DNA from: Larix kaempferi
Lineage: Eukaryota; Streptophyta; Pinopsida; Pinales; Pinaceae
Direction of reading: 5' to 3'
Assembly: GCA_027924585.1 (NCBI GenBank)
Contig: BSBM01000994.1
Coordinates: 7,881,001-7,945,000, forward strand
DNA length: 64,000 nucleotides
In this document: positions 23,140 to 33,771 of the stretch, piece after piece
Numbering within the stretch: position 1 is the stretch's first letter
Layout of the letters: every line of letters begins with the position of its first letter
Translations under genes and position numbers: made by a program
The notes under the pieces: generated by a model
The model's input: only the letters and a program-made list of their open reading frames with translations
What the model was told of the DNA's origin: nothing
Databases searched by the model: none

Positions 23140-25185
23140 TAACCAGTTGTTTTCTACTCTAGGGGACCTTGCTAGGTTTTCTTCTAGTTTATTCAGTCTT
23201 TTGTTCTCTGAGAGGTTTTTATAGGTTATTTGCCTATTCTTTTATCTTGATTCATTTCAGTCTGCTTCAGCAAAGATTTTTTATTTCTTTAAGCCCATGT
23301 GCGCTGGATTACTATGCATACAGTAGCGCATTTCTGTCTTGTGCGTTGGTTTCCCTGAAATACAGTAGCGCATTTCTTGTGACAGGCGTTGGTTCTTATA
23401 CCACACGGTAGCGCACTTTTCCTGTAGGTTCAAGCCTTATACTAGGGTTTGGTTTCCAAGTGGTTAGGTCTACTTCTAGCATTTTGCCTTGCTTCTTTGA
23501 CTGATTACTGAAACTTGTTTGCCTTTTTTTAGTCTTGTTTGCCTCTCTAAAGTCCTGTATATTACCTTTACTTGCTTTAGCACTTGTTTAAGGAGTCTTT
23601 TCTGCTTTTTTTAGACCTTTTGATGTTGTGCGCGACTCCCTGCTAGGCATAGTAGCACACTTTTTTCCCTAAACGCTTGTTGCAGTTATACAGACCTGCA
23701 CACTCAACGCTTGTTGTCTGTGGCAACCGCTGCGCACTTTTACTGAGTCTTGTCCTTTTTTTTAGGGTTTGATTCCAGTTTAAGTTTTTCAGGTGGTTTT
23801 GAAGGGTTGTTTGGTCTAGATACCTTCTAAACATCTGTTCAGATCAGTCTAAGTGAGTTGAAGCTTTCTAGTTAGCTTTTCCTTTGAGTCTGTGGGTTGG
23901 TAGGGTTACCTTTGGTTTACTTACCTACTCTTTTGTTTGGCGGGTGTTTTCTTGGTTCTTGGTGCTTAGGGGCAGCCTCTTGGTCTGTTTTTCCGTTGCA
24001 AGCATCTATTTTCATTTCATATTTTACACTTTGTTCCAAACCTAGAGTTTTTTCATCGAAACAACTCGGTAGGTCAAGTCTTTTTCAGTCATTTGATTTT
24101 ATTGCTTTAAGCCTTTAGGTCTTTATCTTTGCCCACACTGTTGCTAGATCTTACTTGTTCCTTTTTCAAGTTCATTTTCTTTTGCAAATATTAGAAAAGA
24201 CAAAAATTGAAATTGGTAGCTTAGTAGTGAGATTTATCATCATTTTCAAAGTAGCATAGTTTATCTTGCTTTGAAAATTTAAAAGAAAATTGAAAAAAAA
24301 AATTAGGATTGCCTAGTTTCAGTTTTGGAAAATATAAACGAAAAATAAAAGAGTTTTTGTGAAGTTTTATGCATTATTTTTATACACACTTTGCTTTCTG
24401 TCGAAACCATTCCGCACACTTCACTACCCTTAATGAGTAAAATGTAGCCTCTAAAAATAAATCTTAATAAAATTAACTAGCAACTTTTTCTTTTTAGGTA
24501 TACACATCATCAACTAGCTTAGGCTAGGGTTTCGGGGTAAATCACCTTAAACTACCCGAAATCGGTTTCATTACTCAACAATCGTAGTAAGACAATCTCT
24601 TAGGTCACCTCTATCAAAATATCCTGAGAACTCTCTACTCAAACCAGAGTTAAGCACGAGGATGTGGGCGATTGGAATTGTTGAGGATACCCCCTCACTT
24701 TCCTCTCAACCATAAACCAGAGTTGATTCGCATACGGGGGTCCACTAGTACTTTTATGTGCTTTTAGATTTCGGGCTTTGCTACCCTGTCCATGCATCTT
24801 GGCTAGGCCGATGACTGTTCCCCCAAGTTTTTTTGTATTGGTGGTATCCTTAATATCATAACCCTAGGGCTCTACACAGGTAGAGTGGAAGGATATTTCC
24901 ACTTCACCTCGGACAGACGCGGAAGGTAACCCTTTAGCAGTAATCCCGGGAGGGCAATTTGGTGATTCAAACGCTTGCACCCAGAGGACCCCCATTGGAC
25001 GTCGCGTAACTGACCGTCTATACTCTATTAGCTTGTTCTGGGCCCTCATCATCCCAGACTAGTTTCTGAGAGTATCAGCTTTGTATTGCTTGGTTTGATC
25101 ACTTAAGGAATTTTTAGTGGTATGATGTTTTCTCCCTAGTCATAGTGGCCACTAGGTTTTATACTTAGTTTGCTTTGATTTAAAT
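23140..25185 (+). other. E2 leader, no gene
   Basis: About 2 kb of T-rich sequence before gag. At 23300-23420 and 23640-23750 the strings gtagcgcacttt and gcgttggt recur five or six times, echoing motifs in the LTR. Short plus-strand frames at 23169-23411 and 23897-24118 are T-rich and hydrophobic with no support. Confidence 0.6.
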
Positions 25186-27430
25186 GTGGAGGACCAACCT
25201 CTTCGTAGGTTTCAGAGGTTGCAAAACCTTCACCCACTCATTGTGGAGCCTCCACCGCCACCACGACACCGGAGGACGGATTCCCGTGGTTCTTACGAAC
25301 TGACTAATGAAACTGAAATACCTGGAGAACCACAGGCCAGAGTTCAAGATCAACAGGTCTTTGATACTGTTGAGGTTGAGGACTTAACTTCACAAGAGTT
25401 TAGCACTCCTTTCAACCCTCCCCCAACCAGACCTAACGATCCATTACTGGTACCTATAGATTCCCTAGGCCAACCTGAGTACAGTGCGTACTTATTTACA
25501 CCTGGTTACACCATGACTAACCCAGGAGATGAGCAGGGAGTTCCTCAAACTCCCACAACAGCTATGGCTAAAAGGATTATTAATCCTTCTTTTACAAACA
25601 CTGCACACCAAGCTCTTCGTAGACTGCTTCTGCTTCAAGCTCTTCCTTTAGTTTTAATGTTGGTACTGTAGGCATGGCAAGCTCACAAGATTCGACATAT
25701 GCTTCAGTTTTTACCCCTAGCTTTGGACCAACTAATATCCCTTTGACAGGGATACCTGCAGTGACTTTTACTCAACCTCCTGTTACTCAACAGTTCTAGG
25801 GTATACCTCATAATATTGCTTCCACATCTATTGTAGGATCGATCCCATCTGCATCTATGCATGTTATGGGTACGATGACGGCACCGTCTGTTACAACTAC
25901 ACCTAGCTTGAACCCCTATGCAGGTTATAATGTAAATCCATCAAATATACCTGTAGGGAGTATCCCTTTCTCTTTGTTTGCTGGAGGAGGAGGTAATATT
26001 ATTAATCCACAATACGATGGGGTTAACACCCAGCCGCAATGGACTACTACCCCGGGAAGTAATCTGCTTTCTTTTGGGTGGAGCAATTTTAATGCTTTTA
26101 CCTCACAACCGATGGTTGGGGGAAACCCCAACCAATAGTACACGAACTAGGTATTGGGAGGTTCCCCCTACCAAGTTCCTGTCCACCAAATGCCATTGGC
26201 ACGACCTCGTTTACCTTTTCTGGAAACTTTGAATCTGCCAGACCTTTCAAAACTTACTAATGACCTGGTGCGCCACAATCCTACATGTCCACCAGTTCCC
26301 ACTAAGCTACCTTCAAACACTCCAAATTTTGAAGGTAAGACTAGTGAAGATCCTGGTGAACATGTCACAACGTTTCATCTCTAGTGCTCCTCGAATTCGT
26401 TGAATGATGATTCCATCAGATTGAGGCTCTTTCAAAGAACCTTGACAAGTGTCACAGCCAAATGGTATATTGAACTGCCTGCATCTGCGTATGGCACCTT
26501 TTGCGATCTAGCTACTGTTTTTTGAATCACTTTCAACTTCCTATCCGGTATGATGCTGGTACAGACCTTCTATTAACCTTTAGACAGAATAAAGCCACTC
26601 ATCTATCTGACCACATTCAGGAGTGGCGAAGGAGAAAGAGGCTCATTAAAGCTGACATCCCTCCAGCATTTTTATTAGAGTGGTATCTCAAATCACTCCT
26701 TCCTTATATTTCTAAGGAAGTGGCAACTTCTGGGGTGTCCTCCGAAGAGGAAGCTATCCTAAGAACCCAGCATCTTGATTTGGTATATGCTCAATCTGGG
26801 CTCTTATATGAGATCATTCCTGATGCGCCAAGATCTAATACAGATCTAGTTAAACCTAAGCTTGGACCACATGTTGATGGCATCGTAGGTTCAATAGATT
26901 CTGCGGCATTTGATGCTTTAACTAAGCAGGTTCACGCCTTATCTGTCAAACAGTCTGCTGCAGAAGAAACTTTAGTTGCATCCTCCCCTTTGAAAAAACG
27001 GAATCTGTACAACAAGTGCAGACAAACCAAAAGGGCCCTCAGCAGCCCAACAACAAAAGAAAGGGGAGGGGAACCACCAAAAGCCCAAAAACACAGAAAA
27101 TGCCAAGGACGGTAAAAAGGAAAAAAGGAAAGTGAAATTCCATTGCAAGCTATGCAAAGAGGACCACCTTACCCATCAATGCCCTCTGATGGAAGAAGCC
27201 CAGAAGCTGCTTTCAGCATCCCAACAACAAAAGAAAGGGAAAGAAAGGGGAGGGGAACCACCAAAATCCCAAAAACACAGAAAATGCCAAGGAGGGTAAA
27301 AAGGAAAAAAGGAAAGTGAAGTTCCATTGCAAGCTATGCAAAGAGGACCACCTTACCCATCAATGCCCTCTGATGGAAGAAGCCCAGAAGCTGCTCCGTG
27401 AAAAGAAACCAGCTGTCTTAAAAGACCCAT
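25186..27430 (+). pseudogene. gag: E2 gag (at least four frameshifts)
   Basis: ATG at 25186 gives MEDQPLRRFQRLQNLHP and a Pro/Thr-rich N-terminal region. The frame shifts near 25650, then continues at 25674-26520 through a Gly/Asn/Gln-rich stretch into the capsid domain (LPDLSKLTNDLVRHNP, NFEGKTSEDPGEHV). A lost T in a T6 run near 26520 shifts it again, and 26521-27010 gives FRQNKATHLSDHIQEW. The nucleic-acid-binding end is CKLCKEDHLTHQC, present twice. TAG stops at about 25797, 26136, 26148 and 26382 replace residues that should be Gln or Trp. Confidence 0.85.
27040..27395 (+). repeat. 174-bp tandem duplication containing the gag zinc knuckle
   Basis: Unit 1 (27040-27213) and unit 2 (27214-27395) are nearly identical from cagca[gt]cccaacaacaa to cccagaagctgc. 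Unit 2 has about 8 extra bases (agaaaggga repeated). Each copy holds a complete CKLCKEDHLTHQC knuckle, but the frame differs between copies. Confidence 0.88.
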
Positions 27431-27515
27431 TCCCTCATGGAAAGGGTTCAGCTTTTGACAGCTCTAGTGCTGGGGCACCACTCGTGCCACCTCAGCTGAT
27501 CAATCATTCATTAAT

Positions 27516-28331
27516 ATGGTTAATTCAGATGCTCTTTTGCAAACTCGAGCTAGAAACTATACCCCGGATCCGCAGCAAAAGGATGTTCCCAAGTCATCTA
27601 CCTCTCCCCACATCGAGAGACCGATGGATTTGTTGTCAAAGATCCCGAAAGGTGTCTTCAAACGGGCTGTGCACAACCCCAACGCGCAGGCTTCCCCCAA
27701 CTACAATGTTGTGGAGGATTTAGCCCAAACTCCCTGTGCCATGTCTACTTTAGAAGTACTGCAGAGTTGTACATTACAACGCAGTGCACTTATCGCAGCG
27801 ATTGGGGGCGTGGACTCATCCAATATGCTTGCTCGTTTTGATATGTCCAATATCAAAACCCGGTTGTCGTACCACGTCGCTCTCCAAATAGAAGTAATCT
27901 ATGGTCCCAAGACCATTGGACAAGTTGTTGTAGATGAGGGCGCGTCTACGTGCGTAATGTCCATTTCTTGTTGGAAGGCTTTAGGCGAACTTGAGTTAGC
28001 CCCCTCGAACATGGTGCTTACCACCTTTGATGGAAGATCCTTCCGTCCACATGGAGTCTTACCATCATTTGATGTTGAACTTGCGGGCAAACTAGTATCT
28101 GTAGAGGTTGAAGTTCTGGATGCTCCACTTGACAATAACTTCTTATTGGGTAGGAGCTGGACATATGCAATGCAAGCAGTGCCATCGTCTATTTTCCGAG
28201 TTATAATGTTCCCTCACGAAGGAAAGATCGTCATAGTCGACCAACTTCATTTTCTCGGAAAAACAACCAGGATTCGTCGGATTCAACAATTTCGATGGTT
28301 GATCAGTCTCACCCAGCGAGTGAGAGTTTAG
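27516..28331 (+). pseudogene. pol: E2 aspartic protease domain
   Basis: A 271-codon frame. The active site is VVVDEGASTCVMS (near 27925-27960), the DEGA form seen in Tat/Athila elements instead of DSGA. The flap-like FDGRSFRPHG and the second core LDNNFLLGRSW follow. It would cut Gag-Pol. The frame breaks at about 28330 (QRVRV then TAG) and resumes in another frame (28295-28621) as a linker before RT. Confidence 0.85.
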
Positions 28332-28544
28332 GAGTAGAGCTTTACGGGTCATTAATGGGCACTTTCGACCTACCTTCTCTAGTTCATTTTATTGGTTCTG
28401 AAGAGTGTTCTTCGTCTGATATTTTCATGGTCAGTCCAACAACAGATCCATGGATTCTCCCAACCGAATCAGAACCAGTTATGCCCATGTCTGTTGCAGA
28501 GATGGCTTACTTAGATTCAACAACATGCTACAACAAAACATATC

Positions 28545-30449
28545 ATGACTCCATTGGTCTCTGCCGAGTCAGATATGGACTATGTACCTACATGGTCAGT
28601 AGACTCCATCCAATCTTTTGACTGTCTAGACACTGTTTTGCCCTCTGATGAGGCCATTTTGGAAGCAATGATTGGCCTGGACCATCCTTGGGAACACATG
28701 CACCACGGGTCTTATTTTCTTCCTAATCTAGACAGGATTGAGAGAGGTGAGTTTTCTATGAGACCCGATGGGAGTGTTGATTTGTCCACTATCCCTTCTA
28801 CTTCAAAATTTGTTTATGCCGAAGGGAATATGGAAAATATATCTAGAACTATTTTGATCAACATTTCAATCAAACCTGGAGTCATGGAAAATATTTTCAT
28901 TGGAGCAGACTATTCTCCTGAGGAGATCATTTTGTCTACCAATCTCTTTAAAGAATTTCGCGACGTTTTAGCCTGGTCTTACGAGGAGATGCCAGGCATC
29001 GACCCTACCATTGTTGAGTATGTCATCACAATGTATCCCAACGCTAAACCTATGAGACAGAAGCTTCGTCCAGTTAACCCTCGAAAAGCAGCTGCCATCA
29101 AGGCGGAAGTAGAGAATTTGCTCAAAATCATATTCATATATCCGATCGCTATGACAGAATGGGTTTCAAATCTTGTTCCGGTAGACAAAAAGCAAGGTAC
29201 CATTAGAGTCTACACTGAATTCTAGGACCTAAATAAAGCTTGTCCGAAAGACAATTACCCCACACCATTCATAGATCAAATTATCGATGCGTGTGTGGGC
29301 CATGAAATGTTTTCTTTCATGGATGGGTTTTCATGATATAATCAGATACATATCAAACCTGAAGATCAACACATGACAGCTTTTATTTGTCCTTGGGGAA
29401 CCTTTTCCTATCGGAAGATGCCATTTGGCCTGAAGAATGTTGGAGCTACCTTTCAGTGGGAAATAAACTTCACTTTTCATGACATCAAGCACGTAGTAGA
29501 AACCTACCTTGATGATCTCCCAGCGCGATCTCGCAAGAGACGGGAGCATCCTGATCACTTAAGACTCATGTTTGAACGGTGCAGATACTACAAGATTCAA
29601 TTGAATCCCAACAAATGTGTATTCTGCGTCGAGTTTGGACGATTACTGGGTTTCATAGTATCCATTCGTAGCATAATGGTTGATCTATTGAAAGTTGAGG
29701 TGATTGTAAATCTACCTCCTCCTCGAACTCTGAGACAACTTCAAAATCTGCAGGGCATGTCCAACTTCTTGAGACGCTTTATCATTAACTATGCCAAAAT
29801 TACAAAAGGCTTCATGAGACTACTTAAACAAGACACCTACTTTCTGTAGGGTGAGGCTGCTCAAGCATCATTTGAGGCCTTGAAAAAGGCATTACTTTCA
29901 TCCCCCTTGTTAAGCCCACCAGACTATACGAAGGATTTCCTCTTATATCTAGCTGCATCAATATACACAATCGGCATAGTACTTGTTAAGGAGGATGACA
30001 AGCTCCAAGAGCATGTCATTTATTATCTGTCGCACGCCTTGATAGATCCTGAGATTAAGTATTCTCACGTGGAGAAGTTGACATTAGCTGACGTCTATGT
30101 TGTTCAGAGGCTACGTCACTATATATTATTGCGAACTACCACAGTGGTTGCGGAGGTCAACCCATTTCAATATGTTCTCACTCGACGCATCATCGGTGGG
30201 AAATTCAATAAATGGATTGTAATCTTGCAAGAATTTGACTTAGTTTTTCAGTCCACTAAGTCAAAGAAATCACTGGTGTTTGCCGAACTGATTTCTGAAT
30301 TTCCTAGTGACATAGTACACTTTGAGGAAGAGTCATCATTCCCGGATGAACATATCTTTCTCATTGCATCCTCTGATCCATGGTATGGGGATATCCTAGT
30401 ATATCTCCAGACTTTAAGGTGTCCCACCACTTTCTCTAGGGATGAATGA
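28545..30449 (+). pseudogene. pol: E2 reverse transcriptase and first RNase H
   Basis: Linker and RT run in one frame with stops. RT starts near 28860; landmarks are MRQKLRPVNPRKAAAIK, DLNKACPKDNYP, MPFGLKNVGATFQ and the catalytic YLDD at 29504-29515, which is intact. RNase H follows (ASFEALKKALLSSPLL, then YYLSHALIDPEIKYS and LTLADVYVVQRLRHY) to 30449. Stops: TAG at 29223 after YTEF, TGA near 29334 where Gly is usual, TAG at 29847 where Trp is usual, TGA at 30447 where Arg is usual. Confidence 0.88.
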
Positions 30450-31654
30450 CGCAAACTTAAGAGTCATGCGAATAAATATCTCATCGTTTCTGACAATTTG
30501 TACAGACGTGGGGTAGATTTCATCTTACGCCGTTGTTTAACCTTAGAGGAAGCTGAAACAGTATTGAATGATGTTCACAGTGGAGCCTGTGGGGGTCATC
30601 TTTCTGGGTTGGAAACAGCCCATAAAATAGTGCGTGTCGATTATTTTTGGCCCACGATCTTCAAAGATTGTGTGGAAGCTGTGAAACGCTGTCAGCGATG
30701 TCAATTTTTCACCAGGAAGATGAGAGCACACCCAACTCCTCTCCATCATGTAATCACAGTAGGCCCTTTCACTAAGTGGGGGATTGATTATATGAATTGT
30801 AAAATCAAGTTTCGGCTGGAGGTCATCATCATATCATTGTTGTTGTCGATTACTTCACCAAGTGGGTCAAGGCAATGCCTACTGTTAAGGCAGATGAGGA
30901 AACAGTCGCTTATTTCGTTTTCAACCAGATCATTGCAAAATTTGGTATACCCAAAGAGATCGTGACTGATCATGGTCATCATTTTCAGAACAACATGATG
31001 ACCGATCTATACACCATGTTAGGTTTTCGGCAAGAACATTTGTCTTTGTTTTACCCACAGGGGAATGGTCAGGTCGAAGCAGTCAACAAAACTTTGAAGA
31101 CCATCTTACAAAGGACCGTTAATGCCAGTAGAACTAACTGGCACATCATGTTGTACCCTGCTCTTTGGACCTACCGAGCCAATGTGAAGACTGCTACCAG
31201 GTTCTCTCCTTTTCAAATTGTGCATGGGATAGAAGCAGTCATTCCGGTTGAGTGCGAGATTCCTTCATTGAAGTTGGTTGTCCAACTACTACCTGACACT
31301 TCAGTCTTGGAAGAACGTTTGTTGCATTTAGAACATCTGGATGAGCAGCGTCGTGATGTGCTCACAGCAAACGAAGCGCATAAGAATCGAGTCAAGAGAC
31401 AATACGATAAGTCAGTTAAACCTAGGGTTTTTCTTGAGGGAGACCTTGTTTTGCTCTACGATCACGACAAGGAACCCTTAGGAGCTGGAAAGTTTAAGTC
31501 CATGTGGCTCGGTCCCTACATAGTTTCTAAGGTTCTGAAGAAGGGTGCATTCGAGTTAACAGACTATGAAGGTAATAAGTTGTCGGAGCCTAGAAATGGG
31601 CTCTACTTGAAGAAGTACTACGCTTGGGCTTCTGTGCTTTTTCATGTATTATAG
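30450..31654 (+). pseudogene. pol: E2 integrase (one frameshift)
   Basis: The zinc-binding HHCC region (HSGACGGHLSG ... KRCQRCQ) lies at 30570-30710. The core has D in KWGIDYM (30775-30795), D in IVTDHG (near 30960) and E in GNGQVEAVN (near 31065), all present. A one-base loss near 30810 moves the frame: 30498-30815 is frame 0, 30816-31654 frame 2. The C-terminal domain (KRQYDKSVKPR, LWLGPY-like MWLGPYIVSKVLKKGAFEL) ends in TAG at 31652. The enzyme would insert element cDNA. Confidence 0.88.
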
Positions 31655-31725
31655 CTGTACATTTTGTAGAGTTAGCTTTGTTAATGGTGGTCGTTACGTC
31701 TTATGCATCCATTGTTATGTTTCAG

Positions 31726-32151
31726 ATGTCGACTGAACATTTTATAGGGTTTGCTGATGGCGCTAGTCGCCACACCCGTCAGTTGGTTGTAGTTGCTTGG
31801 GTTATTTACTCACCAACTGGCCAACTGGTTTCTTTGGGAGGGGCTTGTTTAGGTCCCACAACGAACAATGTGGATAAATATAGTGCAGTCATAGAGCTAC
31901 TCCGAGATGCTCTATTCCATGGCATTTCACATTTGGAGGTACGGCTCGACTCGCGACTAGTTTTGTTTCAATTAATGGGTGTTTATCAGGTTAGAGATCC
32001 TATTTTGCTACATCAGTTTTTGCGCATTAAGTTACTTGAGAGACAGTTTGATTACATCACATATCAACATATTCCAAGAAATTTGAATGCATTAGCTGAT
32101 TCATTTGCAAACTACATTTTAGATTGGCATCTGCATCATATATATCCATAA
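31726..32151 (+). CDS. E2 second (archaeal/plant-type) RNase H after integrase
   Basis: ATG at 31726 (MSTEHFIGFADGASRHTRQ) opens 141 codons to TAA at 32149. First catalytic Asp is in FADGAS, the third in RLDSRLVL, the fourth in NALADSFAN; the final block HIPRNLNALADSFANY is typical of this family. At the second position, TNNVDKYSAVIELL, the usual Glu is Lys, so the enzyme is probably dead. The frame differs from integrase and is separated by about 70 nt ending in tttcag just before the ATG. A dual RNase H is known in the Tat lineage; placement after integrase is the notable point. Confidence 0.85.
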   Translation: MSTEHFIGFADGASRHTRQLVVVAWVIYSPTGQLVSLGGACLGPTTNNVDKYSAVIELLRDALFHGISHLEVRLDSRLVLFQLMGVYQVRDPILLHQFLRIKLLERQFDYITYQHIPRNLNALADSFANYILDWHLHHIYP

Positions 32152-32319
32152 TTCATGCATAAAAGACAATAACACACATGTAAATAACACCGATACTGTA
32201 TATATAATCCGTATCAAAAAATAATATGAGTTTGAGTCACAAGTCTGTCACAGAGTCATGTCATAATATACAAAAATGGGCTCGAAGGCCTCAAAACTAT
32301 ACATATATATGTCCTTCTC

Positions 32320-33507
32320 CTATGGAGAAGGAGGGGCCTCATCTGCCTCTACTGACTCTCTATAGCAAATGACTACCCTAACTACTTTTCTCAGTAGCCG
32401 AATCCATGTTGGGTGCACACCCACCACATTCTCCTGCATGTCGAGCGACATTCGCTCAATCCTGTATGTCGGAATGTCATGAGTCAACCGACTCATCTTC
32501 CCCTCTATGTTCGCCAGCAGGGCGTCAGCTGCCCCTACTATGATTGGTCTCACAAAGGTACGGGGGTGTCCCTCAGGACGCACTGGTCCAACATCTGCAT
32601 AAGACATTTTGTTTCAGTATTTCAAACTCATCATAAAAATCACATATATAAAAATGAAAAAATCAAATAATTTTTCAAAAAACAAACTTACCAATCTCTC
32701 CCCAGGTTGCTCCTAGAGGAAGAGCCAGCTCAGGATCGTTGCGGAATTCTATGCCCGCATATGGGAACTGCTCAAGCGCTGGTACCTTCCAGTTCCACCA
32801 CGCCCAGAAATCATCTCCCCAATGACCCATCAGTGGCTCACGGGGGTTAAGTGGGGGCAAAGCCATCCCCAAACTCATGGCAGGCACCCTTTCAAAGAAA
32901 AAGGTGCACAGTATGCTTCCATACCCAAAATTCTTTATCCTCCCGGTCTTACACCCGGAAAGTTGAAGCCTCATGTTTTCCAGTAGACTTGAACACCAGT
33001 CAAACACTACCCCTCGTAGGCATTCAGTACCCATATGCATGAAGTTCCTTGAAGCAAGATGTTGTGTAGCACTTCCAGCCATCCGGTTGAGAATACTCAA
33101 GATGACCTTGAGTGGGAAGCTTGCAACAGTCGAAATAAGGACCTGACTACCAGTTTTTTATGTACCCGCTACACAATAGATATTGATATAGTCCTGCATG
33201 GATAGGGCACCCACATTGTGAGAGGACCCTTTAATATTCACTACATCTCCCCTTCAGGAGAGACCCGTGATGAAATAGATGTCATCAACCGTCAGTTCCA
33301 ATATCTCCCCTTGGAGATTGAATACTAATGCATTGGCATCCCAATACTGTACAAGCCTCTCAAGCAGCCGGATTTGTGCCCGCATGTTGACTGTTCTATA
33401 GAATTTCAACAAACCACATCTTCGCAATGCATGCAAGGTTAATGGATCTTGTAGAGCTTTTCGATCCATCTCCTCATGTTCCCTTTCACGCCACACAAGC
33501 ACCATCC
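32320..33507 (-). pseudogene. Spliced antisense gene in E2, plant-mobile-domain-like
   Basis: Exon A (33507-32692) and exon B (32594-32320) read on the minus strand. They are joined by a 97-nt AT-rich intron with donor GAGATTG/GTAAGT and acceptor CTTATGCAG/ATG; splicing keeps the frame (…WGEI then DVGPVRPEG…). Exon A begins MVLVWREREHEEMDRKA and contains FNLQGEILELTVDDIYF-ITGLS, like the core of plant mobile domain (PMD) proteins. It has a TGA at 33254 where Arg fits (CGA) and a TAA near 33160 where Gln fits. Exon A's upstream edge is also a good acceptor (taatggcag/gatggt), so a further exon ending at 33772 (caa/gtaagtag) is possible. Antisense extra ORFs are known in this lineage. Confidence 0.7.
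32595..32691 (-). other. Predicted intron of E2 antisense gene
   Basis: 97 nt, minus-strand GTAAGTTTG ... CTTATGCAG, T-rich. Phase 1; joining restores the same frame on both sides. A second candidate intron, 33508-33771 (264 nt), has GTAAGTAG and TTTAATGGCAG ends. Confidence 0.6.
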
Positions 33508-33771
33508 TGCCATTAAAGCATCAAACGTTGGTCATTTTTATTTTTTTGCCCTAGTTTTTGCGGTGAACGCTACTGTCTATGATAGATAGTAGCGTCCTGA
33601 ACGTGACTATCTTACAGGTATACTAGCGCACTTTTGTCGAGTGCGCTAGTCTCTTGCAAGCAAACCAGCGCTCGCGCAGAAACGAATTTAAAAGTTTGAT
33701 AAAAAATGATTTTGACCACTAAAATTTAAAAACTTTATATGTAAATGCAAGTATGGGATGAGACTACTTAC

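Noticed and set aside
31624-31725. N-terminal extension of the second RNase H
   Set aside because: Hydrophobic residues upstream of the ATG at 31726 overlap the integrase end and do not fit the family; I used the inner ATG.
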